NCBI GenBank assembly: GCA_000200715.1
Contig: DP000238.1
Coordinates: 1,510,849 to 1,574,848 of the forward strand
Source of the DNA: Cenarchaeum symbiosum A
Lineage (GTDB): Archaea; Thermoproteota; Nitrososphaeria; Nitrososphaerales; Nitrosopumilaceae
Length of the DNA: 64,000 nt
Direction of reading: 5' to 3'
The notes beneath the pieces were generated by a model. The model did no database searches. It was given only the letters and a program-made list of their open reading frames with translations, and was not told where the DNA came from. This document shows, piece after piece, positions 19,701 through 27,721 of the stretch. Position numbers and translations under genes: made by a program. Position 1 is the stretch's first letter. The number at the start of each line of letters is the position of its first letter.

Positions 19701-20757
19701 TCGGCAGTAGGTCTCTAGATTCTGCATATGCCACAAACCATATCCGATACATTATTTTCATGGCAGTATCACGGGCTTCCTCTAGAATAATATCTTCATA
19801 CATATTTTTGCCTGGATTGACCACACCTTTGACGATATCCAGGAATATGCCCTTTGGTTCGACCAGTTCCCGGGTAAGGTCATCCCTGGCCTTTGTAGCC
19901 TTTGCCAGGCTCTCATCAAATATTTTTTGTATGAGGGGATACTTTGCCGTATATGATGCACGGCCAAACAGGACTGCCAGATATTTTACAGACGTCTGTT
20001 TGTCCAACACAATCTCCAGATAATTCATAGAGGTGGCTGATACATTGTCCGAATAAAGGCGCCATCTCTTTCCGTTGGTCAGTATGCACCATTTGCTTGT
20101 CTTGATTGCGGCATCAGCCATCATGCCGGGCGAAACCTCGCCCTTCTCCGCGATGCCAAAGTTTCTCTGGTTTGTTGTTATAACAGATACAGTCTTATCC
20201 TTGAACCCGCCGTCTTTGAGCTTCCATCCGAGCACCTCTAGCATCTTTTCCACACCGCCGCCTGGCAGCCTGTTCACGATACCGGCATCAGGGTTGTACT
20301 TGTCGAGCAGGTGCCTCTTGAGATAGTATGATGAGAACAGCCCCCTGTTGTCAAAATCGTCTGCCTCGTTCTGCATCTTGAGCAGTATCTGGTATAATCT
20401 CTGCCGGTAGTGGCGTTCTGACTTGGCCTGCAGCAGCTCCTCGCCCTTGATTATGTCGGCCACCGTGTCGGCCCCGCCGTTGTTCATCTCAGTAGCATGG
20501 TGCTCGTCATGGTTCTTGACAAAGAACACTCCCAGGGGGTCGCAGACTATCATGCAGTCCTCCAGTCTCTTGACTGATTTCCGGAGCTCGCCGAGGTTCT
20601 TGGGGCCGGACTTTACATGGATTATTTGGACATCAAAATTGTTGTCCTGTACAAGCTGGTACGCCTTCCAGCCCACTGCAAGGTTTAGCTCATCTTTCTT
20701 TTTTGGGTCAACCCCCAGGGCATCGAATATCTGCTTCATGTCAGTACCCCTGGGCAC
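16768..20757 (-). CDS. Large N6-adenine DNA methyltransferase (Eco57I/PglX-like), defence operon
   Basis: 1329 aa. Motif I is ILDPSMGSGHFLVEALNRM (about residues 565-583) and motif IV is FDLIVGNPPWEVLKP (about 815-829), preceded by the Y/F region ASYYTNEDMVKFLVWRG. The long N-terminal region resembles type IIG/PglX-type enzymes, but I cannot point to an intact nuclease motif. Residues about 820-1220 (17.1-18.3 kb), where target-recognition domains usually lie, are much more AT-rich than the rest, suggesting domain exchange. Start is GTG at 20757, or ATG at 20739 six codons later. It is first in the operon with the helicase-nuclease. Probably methylates self DNA while the partner attacks unmodified DNA; that role split is inference. 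Confidence 0.9.
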   Translation of the reverse strand: MPRGTDMKQIFDALGVDPKKKDELNLAVGWKAYQLVQDNNFDVQIIHVKSGPKNLGELRKSVKRLEDCMIVCDPLGVFFVKNHDEHHATEMNNGGADTVADIIKGEELLQAKSERHYRQRLYQILLKMQNEADDFDNRGLFSSYYLKRHLLDKYNPDAGIVNRLPGGGVEKMLEVLGWKLKDGGFKDKTVSVITTNQRNFGIAEKGEVSPGMMADAAIKTSKWCILTNGKRWRLYSDNVSATSMNYLEIVLDKQTSVKYLAVLFGRASYTAKYPLIQKIFDESLAKATKARDDLTRELVEPKGIFLDIVKGVVNPGKNMYEDIILEEARDTAMKIMYRIWFVAYAESRDLLPIDDKKYEPISLQRIRRKLDTYENSGNKCWDDLLKLFNLISEGSPKHNLPQYNGDLFAYKKEIDGIFISNKYIVQALRGLLEKDGEAIDYADFGVRHLGNVFENLMSFSVKQARENINLVEEKGVFKEVKSKIEGALSFNKYELYLAAKGGIVSRKMSASYYTNEDMVKFLVWRGLEPILKKREVKLGTDVRRYVEHKTEENKRICIDRLTDIQILDPSMGSGHFLVEALNRMTDWCNNMLNKYPEHPMMEIIRSDRTEVIDEQKKKGVKIAEALLTQDVLLKRHIMKRCIFGVDIQPMAVELARLSLWLDSFAMGMPLTYMGHHLRCGDSTMGLFNEDFQKMEGSGHLMITPAPKSIEAMGEITDSADITVSQARDSEKAFEKYTKLTEEKRRALDALTASRIDKDFFSKKTPEAGKKAYIEVIAKNEGNAAKASRAAELKERHTFFHWEHEFGDAFTDARKGFDLIVGNPPWEVLKPSNNEFFSKYDIGFRKLPPKEKSERKAELLCDKKIKTAWDTYEETINEKNRFYTQMGNKGNTDLMPTSGDRDLWKLMLVKSMNMLTKNGVLSIVIPSSILSAKGVSNLRKAILKRDIRSMYVFENRKKIFSIHSSYRFVLLTVRNGNGDDNFPVGFYLHYLESLTNDNSEKEKFGCMSKKTILKSEDYIIPETVGNKLSALRILESHNTLNDGWNDGWSVNTCRGIEGSDDSIPFTTDKNGCVLYYGANIHQYMDDWESTSTVKRSIEVDGGLEMMKNKRCFNKQYNQIHKLPRLVYRKVASSTNMRACIATMIPPNTFYTDSLETVIPCYNDKIPLDENYTNQSLYMCGLFNSLVFDFVIRSKMQTNLPTIIKSTPIPPPSHKIEITRLAGKLVVGIPQFAKLARSMKIDNKKVTTKQRIEYDAKINALVADAYGLTEKEYQTVIDSFPAFKRNKNLVQTDSIKWDNNNIKEFYGEMAARSMQIFKAIQLKKERGSKKQ

Positions 20758-20983
20758 GTTTCCGGGATACGTTTCTCGGATTCGGTTTGTGTCTCAAACA
20801 AGCTCTATCCACTTCCTGCTTTGTATGCTGATAATCAATATTTCCGAGGTAATGTACCTATATTTAACATAATCCCTGACCGTTATCAAATCTATTCATA
20901 CTTGAATGCAGGTGTATTTAGCTATTTTCAAGGGCTCCCGAAGGTTCTAGAACACCTATCATGAGGTGGTATTTGGGAGAAGA
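20758..20983. promoter_or_regulatory. Intergenic region upstream of the defence operon
   Basis: AT-rich 226 bp. A minus-strand TATA-like TGTTAAATATAGG (about 20858-20870) lies about 105 nt before the methyltransferase start, which would give an unusually long leader for this genome. No gene is seen. Confidence 0.35.
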
Positions 20984-21595
20984 TTATGTTTTATGAAGAA
21001 CGGTATTCTCTCTAAGTATCAGGCGTTGCCACGTTGAACGTATAAGTGTCATCCAGCACTCCGCCGTCATCCAAGTCCACACCTTCCAGTGGGTTCTGAT
21101 GTCAAAAGTATACTCCATGCCCACCGTGTCATTGGTATCTACGGTTATCGACGGCGTCCCAACGCCTGCGAACGACTGGCCGGCAAAAGAACAGCTTTGC
21201 CCGAGTGAACCACTAGCTACTATATTGCAGACTATAACGGAGTTGATTGTCTGGTTCGCCACCATGTTGGTGCCGCCCACGAACGTGGCATTCATGGCTG
21301 ATATGCTAGGTATGCTGGTGTCGATTTCCGCTGTTACACAGGTATTCATACCGCCGCCAAACGGGAAACTGGGGTCAAGCCCAATGGCGCTAAATTCAGT
21401 TAGAATTGTACCAGTTTCAACATTGGAGATGCACAACAGTGAGGGCATTTCATCTGCAGCAAGGGGCGTCCCAAAGGTTCCCTTGATTAGAATCGCCTCG
21501 CCGGCATCCACCAGCCTGTTGTGGACTGTATGTGATGATACAAGCTCGCCGCCGGCATCCCTGTGGACAACCTCCGCCATTGCATACCCCCTATA
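20984..21595 (-). pseudogene. Truncated member of the secreted paralogue family
   Basis: The body (AMAEVVHRDAGGELVSSHTV, HNRLVDAGEAILIKGTFG, LLCIS, CVTAEIDT, MNATFVGGTNM, INSVIVCN) aligns with the complete paralogues at 24177, 25823 and 40099. The signal peptide is missing: upstream of GYAMAE the frame meets a TAA within a few codons. The C-terminus does not end in the family's YTFDLTSP motif but runs from MEYTFDIRTHW into unrelated tryptophan-rich sequence. Both ends look broken, so it is probably not exported or functional. Confidence 0.7.
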
Positions 21596-21665
21596 CGTGG
21601 TTGTTTACCAGGTGGGCAAGGTACTGAAGCAGGTCTCATAACACCCCGCCGGTCGTGGAACGTGC

Positions 21666-21887
21666 ATGACCGGGATAATAACGAAAAGAGGGGGACGCCC
21701 CTATTCTTATTTTGAATATCACGAGAATAACAAGACTGTCCAGGTGTACTGCGGGCCCGAGGGGAGTGTACAGGCCAGGAGAAAGGCCATTGAACTGGAG
21801 ATTAGTTTGTTGGAGAAGCGTGTAAATGCGGATAGGGACAGGCTAGAACAGCTCAGAAAAGAGCTCGACAAACTGCCCAAGAAATAG
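21666..21887 (+). CDS. Small charged protein, paralogue of the transposase-2 partner
   Basis: 73 aa. The N-terminal beta-rich part RPYSYFEYHENNKTVQVYCG followed by PEGS matches EYHYFEYTEGGKHVQEYCGP in the small ORF at 27491-27721. The C-terminal half is a long charged helix, likely a coiled coil (LEKRVNADRDRLEQLRKELD). Unlike its paralogue it is not beside a transposase and reads rightward, between a truncated surface gene and the repeat protein. Function unknown; a DNA-binding accessory protein left by a lost element is one possibility. Confidence 0.6.
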   Translation: MTGIITKRGGRPYSYFEYHENNKTVQVYCGPEGSVQARRKAIELEISLLEKRVNADRDRLEQLRKELDKLPKK

Positions 21888-21945
21888 GCCGGTCCTCCCG
21901 CCCGGCAGTACTTGGACTTGTATCATATGGCCACGTTCACGGGGG

Positions 21946-23865
21946 TCAGTTAAGCCCGAACAGCGACCTGAAAAAGTCGCCTATCGCCTCAAAGAAGCCC
22001 TTTTCAGAATCCCCTGCGGGTTCTGCCGCCGGCTCTGAATCCTGCCTGTCTTCCGGGGCATCCCTGTCCTGTTGAGGCTCTGCACGGGGCTCGTCCGCGG
22101 GCACTGCCGCCGGTTCCTCCGGGGCCTCCCTGTCCTGGATGGGTTCTGGCTCGTCGCGCGGCACAGGCTCCGTGCGGGGCTCTTCTACATCCGGACCCGT
22201 ACCGGGGGCAGCCGTACCGGGCACTGCCGCCCCGCCGGCATTCAGGGCAAACCTGTCCCTGTCATGCGTGGCAAGCGTCAGCCCCTGGTTGTCGCGGAGC
22301 ATGATGCTTACTGACCCCGCAAACTCGTCCTCGAGGGGTATGGAGACGCTCTCAAGCGAGCCTCCCACGACCACGGGCGTTGCCGCCCCCGATATTATCG
22401 ACGATTCATCGCAGGTACGCATCATCCCGGACTCTGTTGCTTCGCCGACGCACTCGAGGCCAAAGAAGGCGCCCAGCCTGTTATAGTATATGCTGGCGCT
22501 CTCGCCGCCCGCCCCTGTCAGGAATATTTCCATGTCAAATATGGTAAGGAGGCCCGCAGGTGTGAGCAGGGGCTGTACGACCAGTATGTTTCCGGGTGCA
22601 ATGCGTATGGAGGAGCCGCTTAGCACGCCCTCGCCCTCCGAGCTAAAGTCGAATCTTACGTCATATCCCAAGCTCGCGCCGCCGACGATGGAGCCGCCGC
22701 CCCCTCCTCCTCCGCCGCCACCGCCGCGAGGCTGTGGCGTCAAAATAGGTCCGGGACCATTCTGGGGAGCCGGGGGCATGGGGCGCAGTTCCTCCACGTC
22801 TTCCGAAAATGCCGGCTTATCCATTGGCTCTATCAGTATCGGTATCCCCTGGATTCTCTCCATCCAGAAATGCCCGTCTTCCCCCATGATTACAACCCTG
22901 CATCCCGGCGAGCACGTCCGGCTGCCCGTATCGGATATTCCAGGCATGTCGAGGCCGCCTGCCTTGGCAGCCGAGCTGGCGGATGTCATCATGTCGTCGC
23001 TGACCACGGGGGCGTCGGTGGGTGTTGGCGTGAAGGTTGCCGGCGGGCGTTCCAACCCCGGGACACCGTCCACAATCTGTACACTTTCAGAGACCGTTAT
23101 TTCGTGTATAATTCCAGCCGGACTGTCCAACTTCGTAATACTGTCCACGATTGGTATAGGTTCAGAGGATGCAACCCTGTGTATCCTCCCCGTCAGGCCA
23201 TCTGGCCTCTCCCCGGCATCATCTACAACCAGTACAGGCTCATCGAATGCAACCCTGTGTATCCTCCCCGTCAGGCCATCTGGCCTCTCCCCGGCATCAT
23301 CTGCAACCGGTACGGGCTCATCGAATGCAATCTCGTGCCCCGTCCCAGTCAGCCCTGCCGGCCCCAACCTCCTGGCATCATCTGCAACCGGTACGGGCTC
23401 ATCGAATGCAATCTCGTGCCCCGTCCCAGTCAGCCCTGCCGGTCTCTCCGTTGCACTGTCCACTATCGGTACAGACTCATCGAATGCAATCCCGAGCCCC
23501 ATCCCCGTCAGACCGTTTATCCCCCTCGTGCCGTCATCTACAACCGGTACAGACTCATCGAATGCAATCTCGTGCCCCATTCCAGTCAACCCTGCCGGCC
23601 TCCTCGTGCCGTCATCTACAATCGATATGGGTTCAGAGAACGTGATATCGTGCATCGTTCCATTCAGTCCTGCCGGCCCCCCCTCCCTGGCGCGGTCTGC
23701 AAACGTTGCACCTTCAGAGAATTCAATCTCATGCATCACCGGTGATGTCTGGGCGTGGGCGGACATCAGGGTAAATGTAACCGCCACGAAGAGCGCCGCA
23801 AACAGCGCGGCTCCGTGCACGACACTTGTACGATTCGTGGTTGTTTTACACGGTGTCCCGTCCAT
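21946..23865 (-). CDS. Secreted repeat-rich surface protein with polyglycine and acidic proline-rich tail
   Basis: 639 aa. An N-terminal hydrophobic export signal (VVHGAALFAALFVAVTFTLM, then SAHAQ) is followed by about nine tandem repeats of 25-27 aa (residues about 42-290) of the type GLTGTGHEIAFDEPVPVADD. Then come a mid domain with a CSPGCRVVIMGEDGHFWMER segment, a run of glycines near residue 390, a beta-rich domain, and a Pro/Glu/Asp-rich tail (about 555-620) ending in an amphipathic helix GFFEAIGDFFRSLFGLN. TTTAAATACTATTTTATG at 23891-23908 places a TATA box about 28 nt before the ATG. Probably cell-surface or extracellular; no enzymatic motif is visible. Confidence 0.75.
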   Translation of the reverse strand: MDGTPCKTTTNRTSVVHGAALFAALFVAVTFTLMSAHAQTSPVMHEIEFSEGATFADRAREGGPAGLNGTMHDITFSEPISIVDDGTRRPAGLTGMGHEIAFDESVPVVDDGTRGINGLTGMGLGIAFDESVPIVDSATERPAGLTGTGHEIAFDEPVPVADDARRLGPAGLTGTGHEIAFDEPVPVADDAGERPDGLTGRIHRVAFDEPVLVVDDAGERPDGLTGRIHRVASSEPIPIVDSITKLDSPAGIIHEITVSESVQIVDGVPGLERPPATFTPTPTDAPVVSDDMMTSASSAAKAGGLDMPGISDTGSRTCSPGCRVVIMGEDGHFWMERIQGIPILIEPMDKPAFSEDVEELRPMPPAPQNGPGPILTPQPRGGGGGGGGGGGSIVGGASLGYDVRFDFSSEGEGVLSGSSIRIAPGNILVVQPLLTPAGLLTIFDMEIFLTGAGGESASIYYNRLGAFFGLECVGEATESGMMRTCDESSIISGAATPVVVGGSLESVSIPLEDEFAGSVSIMLRDNQGLTLATHDRDRFALNAGGAAVPGTAAPGTGPDVEEPRTEPVPRDEPEPIQDREAPEEPAAVPADEPRAEPQQDRDAPEDRQDSEPAAEPAGDSEKGFFEAIGDFFRSLFGLN

Positions 23866-24176
23866 CTGCCTATACCCACAAGGCGTCTTTTAAATACTAT
23901 TTTATGCGTGTTTACCCGCACTATCAGCCCTCGTCCGGGGGAACGGCCGGAAGGGACGGGGGCCGTATGGGCATGGATGCGGTGCGCTGCCGTACAAGTG
24001 CGACAAGGCGCTCATGCCCCTGCTGAAGAGGTGGCACCGGGCCATATCCGACATGGGGTGTGTTCATAATTGCGCCAGAGCCTGTCAACTATTTTGTAAA
24101 GGGGATGGATATGATGCCGAGTACAGGGGGCGTTGCCAACATTGGCAGGATTTCCAAGAAACAGACCCCGTCCGCA
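23866..24176. other. Intergenic, GC-rich, no supported gene
   Basis: It holds the TATA-like promoter of the repeat protein at 23891-23908. The remainder has short open frames on the plus strand with no recognisable product, and may be decayed coding sequence. Confidence 0.4.
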
Positions 24177-24806
24177 CTAGTATGTATCGCTTGTGAGGTC
24201 AAAGACGTATGCTATGTCTACCGTATCGCCGGTCATTATGGTTTCCGGCGGTATTTCAACACTCGCGAATATCGAACCGGCAGTAGCGCAGGTTTGCAGG
24301 GTGGTACTAGGGTGGGAGGTATCGCAGACTAAAACTGAGTTGATTGTCTGGCCCGTCAAGAGGTTGGTGCCGCCCGCAAACGTGGCATTCATTATGGCCA
24401 CGCCGCTTGTGTTGGTGTCAATATCCGCCATTATGCAGGTATTCAGAGCGGGGGCAAACGTGCTAAAGGGACTAAACCGGGCGGTTAAGGCACTCTCAAT
24501 ATCCCCGACAATACTACTGTGAAGTCTGTCGGAGATGCACAGGAGTGTGGGCTTGTCGTCTGCAGCAAGAGGTGCCACAAAAGTTCCCCTAATTATGGCC
24601 GACTCGCCCCCATCCACCAGTCTGTTGTGGACTGTATGTGATGATACAAGCTCGCCGCCGACATCCCTGTGTACGACCTCCGCCATGGCATAGCCCGCCG
24701 GGCCGCCGCCCTCATTCGGGACGAACGACGCGCCTGCGGGGGTCAGCGCCAGCAGCGCAAATACCGCGGCAAAGCCCGTCAGTGCAATTCCAAGCCGTGT
24801 ATTCAT
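24177..24806 (-). CDS. Secreted paralogue family, subfamily A
   Basis: 209 aa with a classic signal peptide (LGIALTGFAAVFALLALTPA, then GASF) and a beta-rich body containing the family blocks MAEVVHRDVGGELVSSHTVH, NRLVDGGESAIIRGTF, LLCISD, CIMADIDTNTS, MNATFAGGTN, INSVLVCD and the end motif IAYVFDLTS. No membrane anchor is seen after the signal. A TATA-like CTTTATAAG on the minus strand lies about 25 nt before the ATG, as in the other copies. Its first 180 bp are almost identical to the gene at 25823-26464, implying recent duplication or gene conversion. Function unknown; probably extracellular. Confidence 0.78.
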   Translation of the reverse strand: MNTRLGIALTGFAAVFALLALTPAGASFVPNEGGGPAGYAMAEVVHRDVGGELVSSHTVHNRLVDGGESAIIRGTFVAPLAADDKPTLLCISDRLHSSIVGDIESALTARFSPFSTFAPALNTCIMADIDTNTSGVAIMNATFAGGTNLLTGQTINSVLVCDTSHPSTTLQTCATAGSIFASVEIPPETIMTGDTVDIAYVFDLTSDTY

Positions 24807-24905
24807 GGTCTACCCCGGTATAATCCGCTTATAAAGATTATCCCATGCCTCAACATCCGGCTGCACGTTATATCCGGGCAAAAAGCACGTCCAAAGCCCG
24901 ACATA

Positions 24906-25568
24906 CTAGCTGTTGGGAGATGTGAGGTTAAAGCTGTACGTGACCACTACCCAGTCGGTTGCGGGTATCGTAATGTCGTCTACGTTGACGGCAACAAACA
25001 CATTGCCGGCAGCACCGCAGTTTGTAAGGGTAGTGCTGACGTTTTGATTGCATATAACCAGATGTGTAATCGTCTCGTCGGGCCCTATATGCGGGGCGGT
25101 GGTGGCGTTCGCACCAAGAAAGGTGGCAGTCATGGTGGCAATGCTTGTATCAGTTGTAGTATCAATGTCCGCTTCTATGCAGGTATCAAACGTGGGGGCA
25201 AAATCCGTAGACGGATCAAAGTCGGCGGCCACAAGTTCCTCTTCTGTGGGAGCATCTGTACCCACCGTGATGGATGAGATCGGCCTGTCGCTGATGCATA
25301 TGAGCCGGGGAACCTCGCTTGCACTGATGTTGCCAAAGACACTTCTGATTAGGATATCCTCGCCCGTATTCAGCACCCTGTTATGGATTATCTGTGATGA
25401 GACTATCTCCCCGTCCCCGCCCATGTGGACAAGCTCGGCCATTCCGTAGAACATGTGGCTGTCGGCCTTATCCGCAGGCAGGAATGAGGCACTAGCAGGG
25501 GTCAGCGCCAGCAGTGCAAATATAGCGGCAAAGCCCGTCAGTGCGATTCCAGATACCCTCATGTTCAT
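24906..25568 (-). CDS. Secreted paralogue family, subfamily B
   Basis: 220 aa from the ATG at 25568 (the frame is open further, but the signal peptide RVSGIALTGFAAIFALLALT, then PASASF, and the TATA-like TTTATAAAC about 25 nt before it fix the start). The body has the family blocks MAELVHMGGDGEIVSSQIIH, NRVLNTGEDILIRSVFG, LICISD, CIEADIDTTTD, MTATFLGAN, ITHLVICN and the end VTYSFNLTSP. Two cysteine pairs are conserved with paralogues and could form disulfides outside the cell. Closest to 26548-27207; the A-B-A-B order suggests duplication of a two-gene unit. Confidence 0.78.
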   Translation of the reverse strand: MNMRVSGIALTGFAAIFALLALTPASASFLPADKADSHMFYGMAELVHMGGDGEIVSSQIIHNRVLNTGEDILIRSVFGNISASEVPRLICISDRPISSITVGTDAPTEEELVAADFDPSTDFAPTFDTCIEADIDTTTDTSIATMTATFLGANATTAPHIGPDETITHLVICNQNVSTTLTNCGAAGNVFVAVNVDDITIPATDWVVVTYSFNLTSPNS

Positions 25569-25822
25569 ACCCTGCCCGGGGCTATGGCATTTATAAACAT
25601 TTTTCATGGTTCGATCGTAATACGTGCTGAGTGGTTTCCTCTCTTCTGACTGCACATGATGTGCCGACTCCATATGCTATGGGTACTCATTAGACAGGTG
25701 TAGTCTGTACTCTTGAATACGTGTGGGCCGGCTGGTGCTGCTTGAACACCTTGCCCGCCATACTTGACAATAGTGAAGGAGATGCGGCGGGAACTGTATT
25801 AAGCGGGAAACAAGCACCGGGC

Positions 25823-26464
25823 CTAGTCTCTAGGGGACGTAAGGTCAAAGATATACTCTATGCTTAACGTGTCGTTGGCTCCAACCGTGGTGAGCGGTAT
25901 GCTGATGATGGAGAATAAGTCGCCGGAGGCAAGGCAGTGAGTCCTAGAAGTGGCGCTATTCACGGTATTACATATAACTATGGTTCCTATTTCCGCGCCT
26001 GCATCAAGGTTGGTGGTACCTTCAAACGTAGCATACAAGGCGGCCAGACTTGAGTCGGTAGTGATGTCAATATTGGCATCTACACAGGTAGGCTGACCAG
26101 CATTGGCAAATAAGGAGTTTGCAGTCGAAAGGAGAGTAGCCGTAAACGTATCTGCCGTTCTGGTATTGAGTACATCGCTTGCTGCTAACGCATGGACGCA
26201 CATAACCGTGGGCTTTTCATTATCAGCAATAGTGCCAAAGGTTCCCTGAATCATCAGTGCTTCGCCGGTATCCACCAGCCTGTTGTGGACTGTATGTGAT
26301 GATACAAGCTCGCCGCCGACATCCCTGTGTACGACCTCCGCCATGGCATAGCCCGCCGGGCCGCCGCCCTCATTCGGGACGAACGACGCGCCTGCGGGGG
26401 TCAGCGCCAGCAGCGCAAATACCGCGGCAAAGCCCGTCAGTGCAATTCCCGGTACTCTGTTCAT
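25823..26464 (-). CDS. Secreted paralogue family, subfamily A
   Basis: 213 aa from the ATG at 26464, which follows TTTATAAAG on the minus strand by about 25 nt. Signal peptide and first 60 residues (PGIALTGFAAVFALLALTPA through VHRDVGGELVSSHTVHNRLV) are essentially identical to 24177-24806, while the rest diverges (VMCVHALAAS, CVDANIDITTDS, LYATFEGTTN, IGTIVICN, IEYIFDLTSP). Conserved ends with a variable middle fit a surface antigen-like family diversified by recombination; that reading is inference. Confidence 0.78.
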   Translation of the reverse strand: MNRVPGIALTGFAAVFALLALTPAGASFVPNEGGGPAGYAMAEVVHRDVGGELVSSHTVHNRLVDTGEALMIQGTFGTIADNEKPTVMCVHALAASDVLNTRTADTFTATLLSTANSLFANAGQPTCVDANIDITTDSSLAALYATFEGTTNLDAGAEIGTIVICNTVNSATSRTHCLASGDLFSIISIPLTTVGANDTLSIEYIFDLTSPRD

Positions 26465-26547
26465 GCCCCGTTCAGGCATAATTCGTTTATAAAGATTATC
26501 GCCTGTCCGGTTAATCATCGTGTAAAGGCATGTTCCAGACACCAGTG

Positions 26548-27207
26548 CTAGGTGTCAGGGCTAGTAAGGTCATAGGTGTACGTTACGAGCACCGAATCAT
26601 CGGAGGCAACCGTGGTGATGCCTACGTTGATGGCGGCAAACGCGTCGCCGGCGGCACTGCATCTTGTAAACGCCGAACTGTCTGTATCTTGGTTGCAGAT
26701 GACCAGGTGCGTGATTTCCTGACCCGCCAGGATATTGGGAGTCGAGCTGGCCGAGCCGTTGAATGTGGCCGTCATGACAGCCATGCTCTCATCAGTGGAG
26801 GTGTCAATGTCTGCCATCTTGCAGGTGGATATTGTACTGTTGGCAAAACCACTCCCCGGGTCAAAGTCGGCAGATAAAAGCGTCTCTTCATCAGGGGTGT
26901 CTGTATTATTAGTAATGAGTATTCCCGGGTCATCTGTGATACAAATGAGCCTTGGCGCCTCGCCCGTATCGAGGGTGCCAAATATACCCTTGATTAGAAT
27001 CCCCTCGCCGGTATCCAGCAGCCTGTTATGGACTGTCTGCGATGAGACTATCCCGCCGTCCCCGTCGATATGTACAAGCTCGGCCATTCCGTAGAATAAT
27101 GGACTAGCCGCCTGGCCTGCCGGCAGGAACGAGGCGCCCGCAGGGGTCAGTGCCAGCGTGAATAGCACGGCCGCCAGGCCGCCTGTCATGTAGATGCCCT
27201 TGTTCAT
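26548..27207 (-). CDS. Secreted paralogue family, subfamily B
   Basis: 219 aa from the ATG at 27207. The signal peptide (IYMTGGLAAVLFTLALTPAG) differs from the other copies, but the body has the same blocks: MAELVHIDGDGGIVSSQTVH, NRLLDTGEGILIKGIFG, LICITD, CKMADIDTSTDES, MTATFNGS, ITHLVICNQD and the end VTYTYDLTSPD. The upstream TATA-like sequence (TTTTAAC in AGTTAAAAGAC) is weaker than in the siblings. Most distant member of the four-gene cluster. Confidence 0.77.
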   Translation of the reverse strand: MNKGIYMTGGLAAVLFTLALTPAGASFLPAGQAASPLFYGMAELVHIDGDGGIVSSQTVHNRLLDTGEGILIKGIFGTLDTGEAPRLICITDDPGILITNNTDTPDEETLLSADFDPGSGFANSTISTCKMADIDTSTDESMAVMTATFNGSASSTPNILAGQEITHLVICNQDTDSSAFTRCSAAGDAFAAINVGITTVASDDSVLVTYTYDLTSPDT

Positions 27208-27490
27208 TGTACAGCTGGGCAAAAACTGTCTTTTAACTCTATTCTACACCCTCGAACAGTCCTGGCGGGCGCCGGTTCAAGGGTTGAGAGAAGACCCGAA
27301 TCCACGGGTTTAGACCCGTCTAGTGGGAACCCTCAGTGTACGGAGCCGGCCCGTCTGTACCTTGTGGCTTGGTAGATTCCGGCCATATCACAAGCGAGCT
27401 TTGGTTGATGCCTGTCTGGTATCCATATCACAATCACGCACCGAGTTTTTGCCTATATCACCGGTAGGCACCAGAGCCAATCCACATGTC
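27208..27490. other. Intergenic, no gene seen
   Basis: Contains the promoter of the preceding secreted gene near its left edge and short unexplained repeats of ATATCACAA/ATATCACCGG type around 27385-27470. No supported coding or RNA gene. Confidence 0.35.
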
Positions 27491-27721
27491 TCAATCTCCC
27501 CCAGACTTTAGATTCTTCCGCCCCACCTTGTTAGCTTTAATCCTCTCATCAAGCTCGCTCTTTTTCCTGTCCAAATACTCCTTTTCCAGCTCCAGGAACC
27601 TCGCTCTGGCCCTGTCCGAGCCCGCCGGCCCGCAGTATTCTTGGACGTGCTTGCCGCCCTCTGTATACTCAAAGTAATGGTATTCCTTCCCCTTGACGGT
27701 CTTTGTTCTTAGGGACATTAT
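27491..27721 (-). CDS. Small partner protein encoded with transposase 2
   Basis: 76 aa from the ATG at 27721, which overlaps the stop codon of transposase 2 by 4 nt, implying coupled translation. The N-terminal beta-rich block EYHYFEYTEGGKHVQEYCGP AGSD and the charged helical C-terminus (FLELEKEYLDRKKSELDERI) match the 73-aa ORF at 21666-21887. The frame continues upstream inside the transposase gene, but that part has no resemblance to the paralogue. Likely an accessory protein of the element, perhaps DNA-binding or dimerising through the helix; function not established. Confidence 0.68.
   Translation of the reverse strand: MMSLRTKTVKGKEYHYFEYTEGGKHVQEYCGPAGSDRARARFLELEKEYLDRKKSELDERIKANKVGRKNLKSGGD

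Noticed and set aside
16768..20757. Type I HsdM/HsdS system
   Set aside because: No separate specificity subunit and the protein is a single 1329-aa chain of the Eco57I/PglX type.
23120..23760. CRISPR-like array of regular repeats
   Set aside because: The periodicity is about 78-81 bp with no unique spacers, and it stays in one long reading frame with a signal peptide; it is a coding tandem repeat.
22490..23893. 467-codon open frame on the plus strand opposite the repeat protein
   Set aside because: Shadow of the minus-strand gene: proline/serine-rich, no start context or TATA box, while the opposite strand has a signal peptide and promoter.
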